Assembly: GCF_002002865.1 (NCBI RefSeq)
Contig: NZ_CP019508.1
Location: forward strand, 2,894,501-2,958,500
Source of the DNA: Brevundimonas sp. LM2
Lineage (GTDB): Bacteria > Pseudomonadota > Alphaproteobacteria > Caulobacterales > Caulobacteraceae
DNA length: 64,000 bases
Direction: 5' to 3'
Position numbers and translations under genes: made by a program. This document shows, in pieces, positions 49,813 to 58,362 of the stretch (positions within the stretch are counted from its first letter, which is position 1; every line of letters starts with the position of its first letter). Below the pieces are notes generated by a model. That model did no database searches. It had not been told where the DNA came from and worked only from the letters and a program-made list of their open reading frames with translations.

Positions 49813-49978
49813 CCCTTCCCCTGGAGGGGGAAGGGCCGGGGATGGGGTGGAGGCTAGACCTCAAGGGTGAGGCTTGGACACCCGGTGCCGGGAAGAAAAA
49901 CAGTACCGGGTCAACGTGGGCCCCGGGATGAGGGGTGCCTCCACCCCATCCCAACCCTTCCCCCTCCAGGGGAAGGGC
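49813..49978. repeat. REPIN-like inverted repeat, type C copy 1
   Basis: About 166 bp. Termini CCCTTCCCCTGGAGGGGGAA and its inverted counterpart CCCTTCCCCCTCCAGGGGAA each form a hairpin, followed inwards by GGGATGGGGTGGAGGC and CCTCCACCCCATCCC. It separates the piuC-like gene from the upstream receptor gene. A second copy precedes hisI at 63397. Confidence 0.9.
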
Positions 49979-49983
49979 TTCCT

Positions 49984-52314
49984 CTAGAACCTCACGTTCA
50001 GGGCCAGGGTGGCCGACCGGCCCGGGGCCGGGTCGGCATGGTGCACCCCGTTGGTGCGGAGGATATAGTCCTCGTCCGCCGCATTCTGCACGTTCAGCTG
50101 CAGCGAGGTGCGATCGCTGATGTCATAGGCGGCGAACAGGTCGACGCGCGTATAGGCCGGGGCGAAGATGCGGTTGGCCCCGCCGCCGGCCCCGCCCTGG
50201 TTGCCGCCGTCGCTGTCCGACACATAGTAGACGCCGCCACCGACGCTGAGCGGGCGCGTCAGCTGGTAGGTGGTGAACAGGCTGGCGCTATGTTCGGGCA
50301 CATTGGCCAGGCGCTCGCCCTCCAGCGCGTTGGGCACCGGAACACCGTTGACGATCGTCACCGCGCCCTTGACCAGTTCGGAGTCCATCCACGCGTAGCC
50401 CCCGAACACCTGCCAGTCGCGGGTCAGATTGCCCGAGATGCCCAGTTCCACGCCCTGGACCCGGACCTCGCCGACCTGGCGATAGGTGTCGACATCGACC
50501 AGCAGGGCGGCGTTCTTGCGGGTCAGGTGGAAGGCGGCGGCGCTGAGCGCCAGCCGGTCGTCGAACAGGGTGGCCTTGGCCCCAACCTCATAGTTCTCGG
50601 TGTCCTCGGGATCGAGCACGGTGTTCAGCAGATTGCCGCTGCCGGTCCCGCCCGCCCCGTTCTGGTCGCCACCCGAGATGGTCGGCGGGGTCGAGCCGGT
50701 CGACCAGGAGGCGTACAGGCTGGTGTCCGCCGTCGGCTTGAACACCAGGCCGGCCTGGTAGTTGACGAACTCCCAGTCCCGCTCCGGCACCGCCGTCACG
50801 CCGGTGACGGTCCAGACCCCCTGGGCCTGGGTGGCCGAGGCATTGGTCGCCCGCGCGCTGTACCGGTCCCAGCGGATGCCCAGGTTGACGATCAGCCGCT
50901 CGCTCAAGGCGATGCTGTCGAAGGCGGAGACCGCCGCCGTCTCGGTGAAGGTGGTCGAGGTCGGGCCGCGGTTGACGACGCCGCTCCACGGATCGCTGGG
51001 GTTCGGATCGTACAGCCGGGTGCAGTCGCCGGCCCCGACCGAGGTCAGGGTCGACGCGGCGATGGTGAAGCCCGTCGGACAGGCCGAGGTGGTCGTGCCG
51101 AACGCGGAATAGCTGGCGTTGCGGTTGGTCTCGCGCGTGAACTCGGCCCCCAGGTTGAAGCTGTGCTTGGCCGCGCCCGTGGTGAACGACCCGGACAGGT
51201 CCGTGACATTGGCCAGGGTGATGGCGGGGTTCCAGCGGCTCTTGGTGCCGCGCTTCATCCACCATTCGCCGCCGATCAGCTGGGCGTTGCCGCCGTCGCC
51301 GGGGTTGGTGACGATGTAGTCGTTCAGGGTCTCGGCATAGCGGCTGACGTTGCGGATCGACAGGCTGTCGCTGAAGCGGTGCTCGAAGGCGAAGGTGAAG
51401 CTGTCGACCGTATTGGTCAGGTAGTCGCGCGCGGTCAGCCCGTAGAAGCGGTCGAACGGTACGTCGAGGACGCCGCTCTCGTTCGGGCGCGGGGCCGTCG
51501 CCCCACCCCGTTTGGTGTAGAGCGGGATGCCGTAGTCGGGCATCTGGTCGCTGGTCAGGTGGTAGTAGCTGAACTCCCCCGTCGTGTCGGTGCCGAGGCC
51601 CGCGGCCAGCGACAGGGCCACACCCCATTTGTCGTAGTCGACCGCATCGCGCCGGGCCACGTCGCCCTGGGCGCCCAGCAGGTTGACGCGGACGGCGGCC
51701 GTCTCGCCCAGGCTCCAGTTCTGATCCACCGTGCCGCGCAGATAGCCGTCGGTGCCGACCCCGGCTGAGACCGCCGTGAAGTCGGTCAGGCCGGCCGTCT
51801 TGGACGACAGGTTGATGCTGCCGCCGCCCGAGCCACGGCCCGAATAGACCGAGTCCGGCCCCTTGACGACCTCCACCTGCTCCAGGTTGAAGACCTCGCG
51901 CTGCTGCCCGCCGGTGTCGCGGATGCCGTCGACGAAGATGTTGTTGCCCGACGACTGGCCGCGGATGAAGGGCCGGTCGGCCAGGGGCTGGCCGCCCTCC
52001 CCCGCCCCGAAGGTAATGCCCGGCGAGGTGCGCAGGATGTCCTGAAGCGAGGTCGCGCCGGTCTGTTCGATGATGCGCTGGGGAATGACGGTCACCGCGC
52101 GGGGGGTGTCGAGCAGGGCGGCGACGAACTCCGGCGATCGCGGCTCCGGCTGGGCCCGCTGGCCGTTCACGTCCACCGGCGACAGACGCGTCTGGACCGT
52201 CTCTTGGTCGATCGTGTCCGGATCTCCCGCCAAGGCCGGCGTGGCGCACAGCATCCCGGCGGCGGTCGAGGCCGAGAGGAGGGCGCGAAGGGCAGCGGCG
52301 GAAGTCGGAGACAT
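49984..52314 (-). CDS. TonB-dependent siderophore receptor (Fiu/PiuA-like)
   Basis: 776 residues with a signal peptide (AALRALLSASTAAGMLCATP, cleavage near ALAG), a TonB-box region and a siderophore-type plug: LLDTPRAVTVIPQRIIEQ, DILRTSPGITFGAGEGG, RGQSSGNNIFVDGIRDTGG, EVVKGPDSVYSGRGSGGG. The barrel ends with SATLALNVRF. It is the Fiu/catecholate class by plug sequence. The adjacent downstream piuC-like hydroxylase and two Fur-like boxes upstream complete an iron-regulated uptake unit. ATG 52314. Confidence 0.93.
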   Translation of the reverse strand: MSPTSAAALRALLSASTAAGMLCATPALAGDPDTIDQETVQTRLSPVDVNGQRAQPEPRSPEFVAALLDTPRAVTVIPQRIIEQTGATSLQDILRTSPGITFGAGEGGQPLADRPFIRGQSSGNNIFVDGIRDTGGQQREVFNLEQVEVVKGPDSVYSGRGSGGGSINLSSKTAGLTDFTAVSAGVGTDGYLRGTVDQNWSLGETAAVRVNLLGAQGDVARRDAVDYDKWGVALSLAAGLGTDTTGEFSYYHLTSDQMPDYGIPLYTKRGGATAPRPNESGVLDVPFDRFYGLTARDYLTNTVDSFTFAFEHRFSDSLSIRNVSRYAETLNDYIVTNPGDGGNAQLIGGEWWMKRGTKSRWNPAITLANVTDLSGSFTTGAAKHSFNLGAEFTRETNRNASYSAFGTTTSACPTGFTIAASTLTSVGAGDCTRLYDPNPSDPWSGVVNRGPTSTTFTETAAVSAFDSIALSERLIVNLGIRWDRYSARATNASATQAQGVWTVTGVTAVPERDWEFVNYQAGLVFKPTADTSLYASWSTGSTPPTISGGDQNGAGGTGSGNLLNTVLDPEDTENYEVGAKATLFDDRLALSAAAFHLTRKNAALLVDVDTYRQVGEVRVQGVELGISGNLTRDWQVFGGYAWMDSELVKGAVTIVNGVPVPNALEGERLANVPEHSASLFTTYQLTRPLSVGGGVYYVSDSDGGNQGGAGGGANRIFAPAYTRVDLFAAYDISDRTSLQLNVQNAADEDYILRTNGVHHADPAPGRSATLALNVRF

Positions 52315-52337
52315 TGTGGCGATCCGGTGTTGATAGC

Positions 52338-52354
52338 TTGCGATTGGCTCGCAA
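52338..52354 (-). promoter_or_regulatory. Fur-like box 1 upstream of the siderophore receptor
   Basis: TTGCGA-TTGGC-TCGCAA, a perfect 6-bp inverted repeat, centred about 30 bp before the receptor start. It resembles alphaproteobacterial Fur sites of the TTGCGAATNATTCGCAA kind. Confidence 0.6.
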
Positions 52355-52385
52355 TATCAGACCGAGATCGTATGGCAAAGCCTAT

Positions 52386-52400
52386 TGCGAATTGATCGCA
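52386..52400 (-). promoter_or_regulatory. Fur-like box 2 upstream of the siderophore receptor
   Basis: TGCGA-ATTGA-TCGCA, a second inverted repeat of the same kind 47 bp upstream of box 1. Two boxes spaced by about 4.5 helical turns suggest cooperative or overlapping repression by Fur. Confidence 0.6.
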
Positions 52401-52412
52401 TTATCAGTTCAG

Positions 52413-52583
52413 CCTCCCTCTCCCAGAGGGAGAGGGCTTGAGCGCCTGAGAGCGTAGCGATCAGACTTGCGCGAAAGGGTGAGGGGTTACGGTGCGAACC
52501 GGTGAGGGCATAACCCCTCACCCTTTCGGCTTGGCGCATCGCTGCGCTCTGCGAGCCTCAAGCCCTCTCCCTATGGGAGAGGG
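52413..52583. repeat. REPIN-like inverted repeat, type D
   Basis: About 171 bp. Outer hairpins CCTCCCTCTCCC-AGA-GGGAGAGGG and CCCTCTCCC-TAT-GGGAGAGGG are joined through CTTGAGCGCCTGAGAGCGTA / TCGCTGCGCTCTGCGAGCCT inner arms and GGGTGAGGGGTTA / TAACCCCTCACCC. It lies between the Anbu cluster and the divergent siderophore receptor region. Confidence 0.9.
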
Positions 52584-52591
52584 TGAGCCTT

Positions 52592-53380
52592 CTACCCCAC
52601 CACCGAAATGCTGGGCCGGGCCGGCGGGGCTTCGGCCAGCCAGGGTGGGTCGGGCATGGCGCGGTGGGCGTTGGCCAGGGCCTCGGACCAGCGACGGCCC
52701 AAGTCGCGGAAATAGGGATCGTCCGCCTCGATCCGGCGCTGGTCGCCGCGCAGGCCGTCGCGCGGGATGACGATCATGTCGAACGGGGGCCCCACCGCGA
52801 TGTTCGAGCGGATGGTCGAGTCGAAGCTGATCAGCCCCAGCTTGACCGCCTCGGACATCGGGGTGTCGGGCCGCAGGGCCCGGTCCAGGATCGGCTTCCC
52901 GTATTTCAGCTCGCCGATCTGCAGATAGGGGGTGTCGGGCCCGCACTCGATGAAATTGCCGAGCGAATAGATCAGGTACAGCCGCAGCTGCCCGCCCTTG
53001 ACCTGGCCGCCCAGCAGCATGCTGGCGTTCAGGCGCAAGGAATCGGCTTCGGGCGTCAGGGTCGGCGACGGGGCGAACTCGGCGCGGACCTGCTGGAGGG
53101 CGTGACCGCAGATCTGGGCCGCCCGGAACAGGCTGGGCACCGTCTCGAGCGTCTCGAGCTCGTCGCTGCCGGGCATCTGGATGCCCTTGGACACCTGCGA
53201 CAGAGCCATCTGGGTCACCGAGAGATTGCCAGCGGTGGCGATGGCGATGACCCGCTCGCCCGGCACCTCGGTCACATGCAGCTTCTTGTAGGACGAGATG
53301 TTGTCGACACCGGCGTTCGTGCGGGTGTCGGCGATCATCGCCAGCCCCTCGTTCACCATCATGCCGACGCAGTAAGTCAT
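52592..53380 (-). CDS. Anbu proteasome-type peptidase
   Basis: Ntn-hydrolase of 262 residues related to proteasome beta subunits (ancestral beta subunit). After the initiator Met the N-terminal Thr2 (MTYCVGM) is the expected nucleophile; MIADTRTNAGVDNISSYKKL holds the Asp/Lys catalytic helpers and RVIAIATAGNLSVTQ the first helix. ATG 53380 is chosen because the upstream extension would bury the threonine. It is the last gene of a cluster with transglutaminase, alpha-E and ATP-grasp genes, the recurrent Anbu association. Particle form and substrate are unknown here. Confidence 0.92.
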   Translation of the reverse strand: MTYCVGMMVNEGLAMIADTRTNAGVDNISSYKKLHVTEVPGERVIAIATAGNLSVTQMALSQVSKGIQMPGSDELETLETVPSLFRAAQICGHALQQVRAEFAPSPTLTPEADSLRLNASMLLGGQVKGGQLRLYLIYSLGNFIECGPDTPYLQIGELKYGKPILDRALRPDTPMSEAVKLGLISFDSTIRSNIAVGPPFDMIVIPRDGLRGDQRRIEADDPYFRDLGRRWSEALANAHRAMPDPPWLAEAPPARPSISVVG

Positions 53381-53468
53381 GTCAGAAGACTCGGCCCGCA
53401 CGCGGACCGCCACTTATCAGGAACAGGGACGCTAACAGATTCGATGAACAGAACGATCCCTGAATAGG

Positions 53469-54311
53469 TCACGACCAGCCCTGCGACTGCTGTTGCTGCT
53501 GGCCCTGTTGCATCTGACGCACACGCAGGGCGACCGTCATGGTCTCGCGCCCCCCGCCATAGCTGGTGCCGCGGATCGGCGAGGCTCCCAGGGCATCAAG
53601 ACCGCAGGCGACGCGGACATAGTGTTCGGTCGGACAGATGCCGTTGGCCGCGTCGAACCCGACCCAGCCCAGATCCTCGACATAGGCCTCGGCCCAGGCG
53701 TGGGCGGCGTCCTGGTTCTCGACCCCGTCCGACCGGTGCAGGTGGCCCGAGACATAGCGGGCCGGGAGACCCATGCGCCGCGCCGCCGAGATGAAGATCT
53801 GGGCGTGGTCCTGGCATACGCCCTGTTTCTGGGCATAGGCGTCGGCGGCGGTGTGGTCGGCCGTGGTCGATCCGACCATGAAGGCGACCCGCCCGTGGAT
53901 CAGCCCCATCAGCCGGTGCAGCCGGCTCAGGGGATCGCCGTCCTCCCCCACTTCGTCCGCCAGGGCCCGCAGCGCCCCGTCGGCGTGGGTCAGGGGCGTG
54001 TCGCGCAGGAAGACCAGGGGCGACAGACGCTCCGGCGTGCCGCGCAGCACCCCGCCGCTGTCGACCGTCGCCACCTCGCCCGTCACCCGCACCATCAGCC
54101 CGCTGGTCGGCCGCTCGGTATAGAGGGTGTGGATGATGTTGCCGAAGGCGTCCTCGCTGCGACGCAGATGGGCGTCGACGTCGGTCTCGATGCGCCAGTC
54201 GCGGACCTGCTGGCTCTCGGTCGAGCGCGGCGTCAGGCGCAGCACCTGGACGATGAACCGGGCGGCGCGGTCGTAGGCGTAGCGGGTTTCGTGGTCGATC
54301 CGGATGCGCAT
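53469..54311 (-). CDS. Anbu-cluster transglutaminase-like peptidase
   Basis: 280 residues: a bacterial transglutaminase N-terminal domain (MRIRIDHETRYAYDRAARF) and a catalytic core with Cys in KQGVCQDHAQIFISAARRMG, His in DAAHAWAEAYV and Asp in GWVGFDAANG. The C-terminal 15 residues are a glutamine run (QMQQGQQQQQSQGWS), probably disordered. It is conserved beside Anbu, alpha-E and circularly permuted ATP-grasp genes in many Proteobacteria, which suggests formation or cleavage of a peptide bond in one pathway. ATG 54311. Confidence 0.92.
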   Translation of the reverse strand: MRIRIDHETRYAYDRAARFIVQVLRLTPRSTESQQVRDWRIETDVDAHLRRSEDAFGNIIHTLYTERPTSGLMVRVTGEVATVDSGGVLRGTPERLSPLVFLRDTPLTHADGALRALADEVGEDGDPLSRLHRLMGLIHGRVAFMVGSTTADHTAADAYAQKQGVCQDHAQIFISAARRMGLPARYVSGHLHRSDGVENQDAAHAWAEAYVEDLGWVGFDAANGICPTEHYVRVACGLDALGASPIRGTSYGGGRETMTVALRVRQMQQGQQQQQSQGWS

Positions 54312-54435
54312 CGTCAGGGCCTGATCGGTTGAGGACGGATCGCTTCGCGATCCGGCAGATGCCGTGAATCAGGCCCTTCACTAGAAAGGCATGGCCTCGA
54401 CCGAAAACCGCTGACACTTTTCGGGGCCATGCCAC

Positions 54436-55374
54436 CTACACCAGGTACTGATCGTGGACGGCGGCGGCCAGGGCGTTGTTCTCGCTCAGGAAGGCCAGGA
54501 TGTATTCGTGCAGGCCCGACTGGAAGATCTGTTCGATATTGGTCTCGTTGAACCGCGTCAGCCGCGCCGAGGCGATGCGCTGGGCCGGACCGCGCCGGCC
54601 ATAGTCCGTGGCCAGCCGATCCAGATAGCTGACGATCATCCCCTGGCAGCTGGCCAGGGAGCGCGGCATCTGGCGGTTCAGCACCATCAGGTCGGCCACC
54701 AGCCACGGCCGCACGCTCTCGCGATACACCCAGCGATAGGCGGTCAGGGCCGAGACCTCGCGCAACAGGGTGGTCCACTGGAAATAGTCCAGCTGGCCGC
54801 CGACCCGTTCGCCGGCGGGCAGCAGCAGGTGGTATTTGACGTCCAGCAGGCGGGCGGTGTTGTCGGCCCGCTCGATCGCCCCGCCCAGCCGCAGGAACCA
54901 GTAGGCGTCGTTCCTCAGCATGGTCCGCGAGGACGCCCCCTCGAACGCCAGGGACACGCCCTTGACCCATTCCAGATAGCGCACGAAGTCGTCGCGCTTG
55001 GACGGTTCGCCCAGTTCGTTCAGCCCGTTCCAGGCCCCGTTGATGGCCTCCCACAGCTCGATGGTCAGGGCCGTGCGGACCGACCGGGCGTTGGTGCGCG
55101 CAGCGGTGATACAGGCGCGGATCGACGACGGGTTGTCCGGAGCGAAGGCCAGGAACTCGCGCACCGTCTTCTCGGACGGCGTCCGGCCGCTGGCGGCGAA
55201 CTGGCGCGACACCCCGGCCGAGGCGATGGCGCTGGCCCAGGCCGTGGCGGCGGCCCCGTCGCGCGCCGGAAGCGCGGCCAGCCGCACGGCCGCCTCCAGA
55301 ATCCGGGCGAGAAAGTCCGCCCGCTCCATATAGCGGCCGGTCCAGTACAGGCTCTCTGCGGTGCGGGAGAGCAT
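54436..55374 (-). CDS. alpha-E domain protein of the Anbu cluster
   Basis: An all-helical protein of 312 residues starting MLSRTAESLYWTGRYMERAD, the hallmark of the alpha-E family (Glu and Arg in YWxGRYxERA). SRTMLRNDAYWFLRLGGAIERADNTARLLDVKY is the second conserved block. No enzymatic residues are known; it nearly always accompanies circularly permuted ATP-grasp and transglutaminase partners. It is separated from the ATP-grasp gene upstream by a 170-bp palindromic repeat. Confidence 0.93.
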   Translation of the reverse strand: MLSRTAESLYWTGRYMERADFLARILEAAVRLAALPARDGAAATAWASAIASAGVSRQFAASGRTPSEKTVREFLAFAPDNPSSIRACITAARTNARSVRTALTIELWEAINGAWNGLNELGEPSKRDDFVRYLEWVKGVSLAFEGASSRTMLRNDAYWFLRLGGAIERADNTARLLDVKYHLLLPAGERVGGQLDYFQWTTLLREVSALTAYRWVYRESVRPWLVADLMVLNRQMPRSLASCQGMIVSYLDRLATDYGRRGPAQRIASARLTRFNETNIEQIFQSGLHEYILAFLSENNALAAAVHDQYLV

Positions 55375-55380
55375 CTAGAA

Positions 55381-55550
55381 TCCTTCCCCCGCCCTTTGCG
55401 GGGGAAAGCGGCGCGTCGATCGCACAGCGATCGCGTCGCCGATGGGGGCAGGGTTGCTCGCTTCGATGAAGGCTAGAATTCCCCCATCGGTCCTGTCCTC
55501 GCTGCGCTCGGAAACGGACCGCTTTCCCCCGCGAAGGGCGGGGGAAGGGC
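55381..55550. repeat. REPIN-like inverted repeat, type B copy 3, inside the Anbu operon
   Basis: Copy of the family at 20618/48939/59698 with its own loop variants (CCTTCCCCCGCCCTTTGCGG and CCCCCGCGAAGGGCGGGGGA as outer hairpins). The loops differ between the copies but stem complementarity is preserved on both sides. Confidence 0.9.
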
Positions 55551-55579
55551 TGGATCGCCGCTCTACTATTGCGTGCAGC

Positions 55580-56986
55580 TCAATCATCCAGCACCCAGGT
55601 GTCCTTGGTTCCGCCGCCCTGGCTGGAGTTGACCACCAGCGATCCGGCCTTCAGCGCCACCCGGGTCAGGCCGCCCGGCGCGACCCGCACCCCGGCCGGG
55701 CTGCTCAGCACGAAGGGCCGCAGGTCGACGTGGCGCGGCGACAGCCCGCCGTCCGGGCACAGCGTCGGGGCGGTCGACAGGGCCAGGGTCGGCTGGGCGA
55801 TGAAGTCGTCGGGATCGGCGATCAGCTTGGCGCGGAAGGCCTCGATCTCGGCCGTGGACGAGGCCGGACCGACCAGCATGCCGTAGCCGCCCGACCCGCC
55901 GACCTCCTTGACCACCAGCTCGGGCAGCTTCGCCAGCACCTCCTTCAGCGCCTCCGGTTCGCGGCAGCGCCAGGTCGGGACATTTCCCAGGATCGGATCG
56001 CCGCCGCTGAAGAACCGGATGATCTCCGGCATGTAGGTATAGACCGCCTTGTCGTCGGCCACGCCCGTACCGATGGCGTTCGACAGGGTGACGTTGCCGG
56101 CCATATAGGCCGACATCAGCCCGGGAATGCCCACGGCGCTGTCCGGCCGGAAGGTCAGGGGATCGATGAACTCGTCGTCGATGCGGCGATAGATGACGTC
56201 GACCCGGCGCGGCCCCTCGGTCGTGCGCATGAAGACGATGTCGTCGTTGACGAACAGATCCCCGCCCTCGACCAGCTCGACCCCCAGCTTGTCGGCCAGG
56301 AAGCTGTGCTCGTAATAGGCCGAGTTGAACGGCCCGGGCGTCAGGACGACGATGTTCGGATCGGCCCCGGCCGAGTCCGGCGCGCTGGCGCGAAGGCTGG
56401 CCAGCAGCATGTCCGTATAGGTCTCGACCGGCCGGATGCGGTGTTCGGCGAACAGGTCGGGGAACAGCCGCATCATCATCTCGCGGTTCTCCAGCATGTA
56501 GGAGACGCCCGAGGGAGTGCGGCAGTTGTCCTCCAGCACCACGAACCCGTCCTCGCCCGTGCGCACCAGGTCGACGCCGCAGATATGGGTCCAGATGTCG
56601 CCCGGCGGCCGTCGGCCCTGCATCTCGGGTCGGTAGTGGGGGTTGGTGAAGATCAGTTCGGCCGGGACGATGCCGGCCTTGATGCATTCCTGGGCCCCGT
56701 AGATGTCTTTCAGGAAGGCGTTGATGGCCGAGACGCGCTGCTTCAGCCCGCGCTCGACCTGGTCCCACTCGGCCGCGCCGATGATGCGGGGCACCACGTC
56801 GAAGGGGATCAGCCGCTCGTTGGATTCCACATCGCCATAGACGGCGAAGGTCACGCCCATGCGGCGGAAGAACAGCTCGGCCTGGCGCGAGCGGGCCTGC
56901 AGCAGGTCGGCCGGAGCCGCCTCCAGCCACCGGGCCAGGGTCCGATAGCTGTGACGGACCTGATCCGATCCGGCGTGGCCTGACAT
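55580..56986 (-). CDS. circularly permuted type 2 ATP-grasp protein of the Anbu cluster
   Basis: ATP-dependent carboxylate-amine/thiol ligase fold in permuted order, about 468 residues. Conserved blocks: FRRMGVTFAVYGDVESNERLIPFD, YRPEMQGRRPPGDIWTHICGVD, VLEDNCRTPSGVSYMLENRE, TPGPFNSAYYEH, NAIGTGVADDKAVYTYMPE and KEVGGSGGYGML. The start is uncertain: ATG 56986 is used, but the family block FDEM lies just before it, so TTG 57061 or GTG 57082 may be real. Earlier starts would run through the hisR operator. With alpha-E, transglutaminase and Anbu it is likely to synthesise a peptide-like product. Confidence 0.9.
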   Translation of the reverse strand: MSGHAGSDQVRHSYRTLARWLEAAPADLLQARSRQAELFFRRMGVTFAVYGDVESNERLIPFDVVPRIIGAAEWDQVERGLKQRVSAINAFLKDIYGAQECIKAGIVPAELIFTNPHYRPEMQGRRPPGDIWTHICGVDLVRTGEDGFVVLEDNCRTPSGVSYMLENREMMMRLFPDLFAEHRIRPVETYTDMLLASLRASAPDSAGADPNIVVLTPGPFNSAYYEHSFLADKLGVELVEGGDLFVNDDIVFMRTTEGPRRVDVIYRRIDDEFIDPLTFRPDSAVGIPGLMSAYMAGNVTLSNAIGTGVADDKAVYTYMPEIIRFFSGGDPILGNVPTWRCREPEALKEVLAKLPELVVKEVGGSGGYGMLVGPASSTAEIEAFRAKLIADPDDFIAQPTLALSTAPTLCPDGGLSPRHVDLRPFVLSSPAGVRVAPGGLTRVALKAGSLVVNSSQGGGTKDTWVLDD

Positions 56987-57105
56987 CTCGTCGAACGTGA
57001 CGGTCGCTCCCGCGCCTGAAGGTGAAGCCCCAGCGTGGACCGGCGGCGCGCTGATGCGCAACAGTTTTGTTGCGGTGCGCACAAGAACCGGGTCGGCCCT
57101 TGACC

Positions 57106-57131
57106 GTTCCACTGTTACAGCATAGTGGAAC
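57106..57131. promoter_or_regulatory. HisR operator (perfect 8-bp inverted repeat) before the his operon
   Basis: GTTCCACT-N10-AGTGGAAC, immediately upstream of the gene for a TrpR/YerC-like repressor at 57139, with CTGTTACAG nested at its centre. Position and symmetry suit a repressor site controlling hisR-hisG... and possibly the divergent ATP-grasp gene. Confidence 0.75.
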
Positions 57132-57138
57132 GCCACCG

Positions 57139-57471
57139 ATGACCGAAGTCCCTGCAGAGATCGTGGCTCCCCCGCCCGCCGAACGCCAGACCGACGACCG
57201 GGTCGCGCTGTACGACGCCCTGCTGTCTCTGAAGACGCGGTCCGAGATGGACGCCTTCCTGGCCGACCTGTGCACCCCGGCCGAGGTCCGCGCCTTCGCC
57301 GAGCGCTGGGCCGTCGCCCGTCTGCTGGACCAGAAATCCAAATCCTATCGCGAGATCGCGCAGGAGGCGGGCGCCAGCCCGACCACCGTCGTGCGCGTCG
57401 CGCGGTTCCTCAAGGAAATGCCGCATCAGGGCTATCGCCTGGTGCTGGACCGAACCCCCCAGAAAGCCTGA
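57139..57471 (+). CDS. hisR: YerC/TrpR-family repressor, probable histidine regulator
   Basis: 110 residues with the TrpR-like helix-turn-helix: LKTRSEMDAFLADLCTPAEVRAFAERWAVARLL, then KSYREIAQEAGASPTTVVRVARFLKE. This is the YerC/YecD group, not TrpR itself. Comparative genomics has linked YerC-type proteins with histidine genes in Gram-positive bacteria (proposed name HisR). Here it is the first gene of a his operon, 9 bp before hisG, directly behind a perfect inverted repeat. Autoregulation with histidine (or histidyl-tRNA-independent) sensing is inferred. Confidence 0.85.
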   Translation: MTEVPAEIVAPPPAERQTDDRVALYDALLSLKTRSEMDAFLADLCTPAEVRAFAERWAVARLLDQKSKSYREIAQEAGASPTTVVRVARFLKEMPHQGYRLVLDRTPQKA

Positions 57472-57480
57472 GCCCACCCC

Positions 57481-58362
57481 ATGAGTACCGTACAGGGGCG
57501 ACTTCGCATCGCCGTGCAGAAATCCGGCCGTCTGGCCGACCGCAGCCTCGACCTCGTCCGCGATGCGGGCCTGCGCGTCGTCAAGGGCGCCAACGACCTG
57601 CTCTACAAGGTCGAGAACTATCCGATCGACCTGCTGCGGGTGCGCGACGACGACATCCCCACCTTCGTGGCGGACGGGGTCTGCGATCTGGGCATCGTCG
57701 GCGAGAACGTGCTGGAAGAGGGCAAGAACGGCGGGGCGAATGCTTCCATCGTCATGCCGCTGGGCTTCGGCAAATGCACGCTGAAGCTCGCCTGCCCGCC
57801 GATGCTGGACTACGCCGGACCGGCCTCCCTGGAGGGCCTTCGCATCGCCACCTCCTATCCCAAGATCCTGCGTCGCTATCTGGACCAACAGGGCATCGCG
57901 GCCGACATCGTCGTCATGCGCGGGGCGGTCGAGGTCGCGCCCCGGCTGAAACTGGCCTCGGCCATCTGCGACCTGGTCTCGACCGGCGCGACGCTGGAGG
58001 CCAACGGCCTGATCGCCAAGGAGACCGTGTTCGAAAGCCAGGCCGTCCTGATCCAGTCGCCGGTCGCCCCCGAGCCCGGCCTGCAGCACCTGCTGGAGTC
58101 GATCATCGAGCGGATGAGCGGCGTGGTCAGCTCGCAGGGGGCCAAATACGTGATGCTGAACGCGCCGCGCTCGGCGCTGGACCAGATCACCGCCATCCTG
58201 CCCGGCGCGGGCGCCCCGACGGTCATGCCGCTACTCGGCCGCGACGACGCGGTCGCGGTGCACGCCGTCTGTCAGGAGGCCGTGTTTTGGGAGACGCTGG
58301 AGAAGCTGAAGGCCGCCGGGGCCTCGGCCATCCTGGTCCTGCCGATCGAGAAGATGATGTGA
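57481..58362 (+). CDS. hisG: ATP phosphoribosyltransferase, long form
   Basis: First, committed step of histidine synthesis, 293 residues. RLRIAVQKSGRLADRSLDLVRDAGL opens the catalytic domain; DLGIVGENVLEE and VRGAVEVAPRLKLASAICDLVSTGATLEANGL (written here by family position) carry the PRPP loop DLVSTGATL. A C-terminal ACT-like regulatory domain (TVMPLLGRDDAVAVHAVCQE ... ILVLPIEKMM) makes this the long, self-regulated form that needs no HisZ. The stop overlaps the hisD start by 1 bp. Confidence 0.96.
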   Translation: MSTVQGRLRIAVQKSGRLADRSLDLVRDAGLRVVKGANDLLYKVENYPIDLLRVRDDDIPTFVADGVCDLGIVGENVLEEGKNGGANASIVMPLGFGKCTLKLACPPMLDYAGPASLEGLRIATSYPKILRRYLDQQGIAADIVVMRGAVEVAPRLKLASAICDLVSTGATLEANGLIAKETVFESQAVLIQSPVAPEPGLQHLLESIIERMSGVVSSQGAKYVMLNAPRSALDQITAILPGAGAPTVMPLLGRDDAVAVHAVCQEAVFWETLEKLKAAGASAILVLPIEKMM

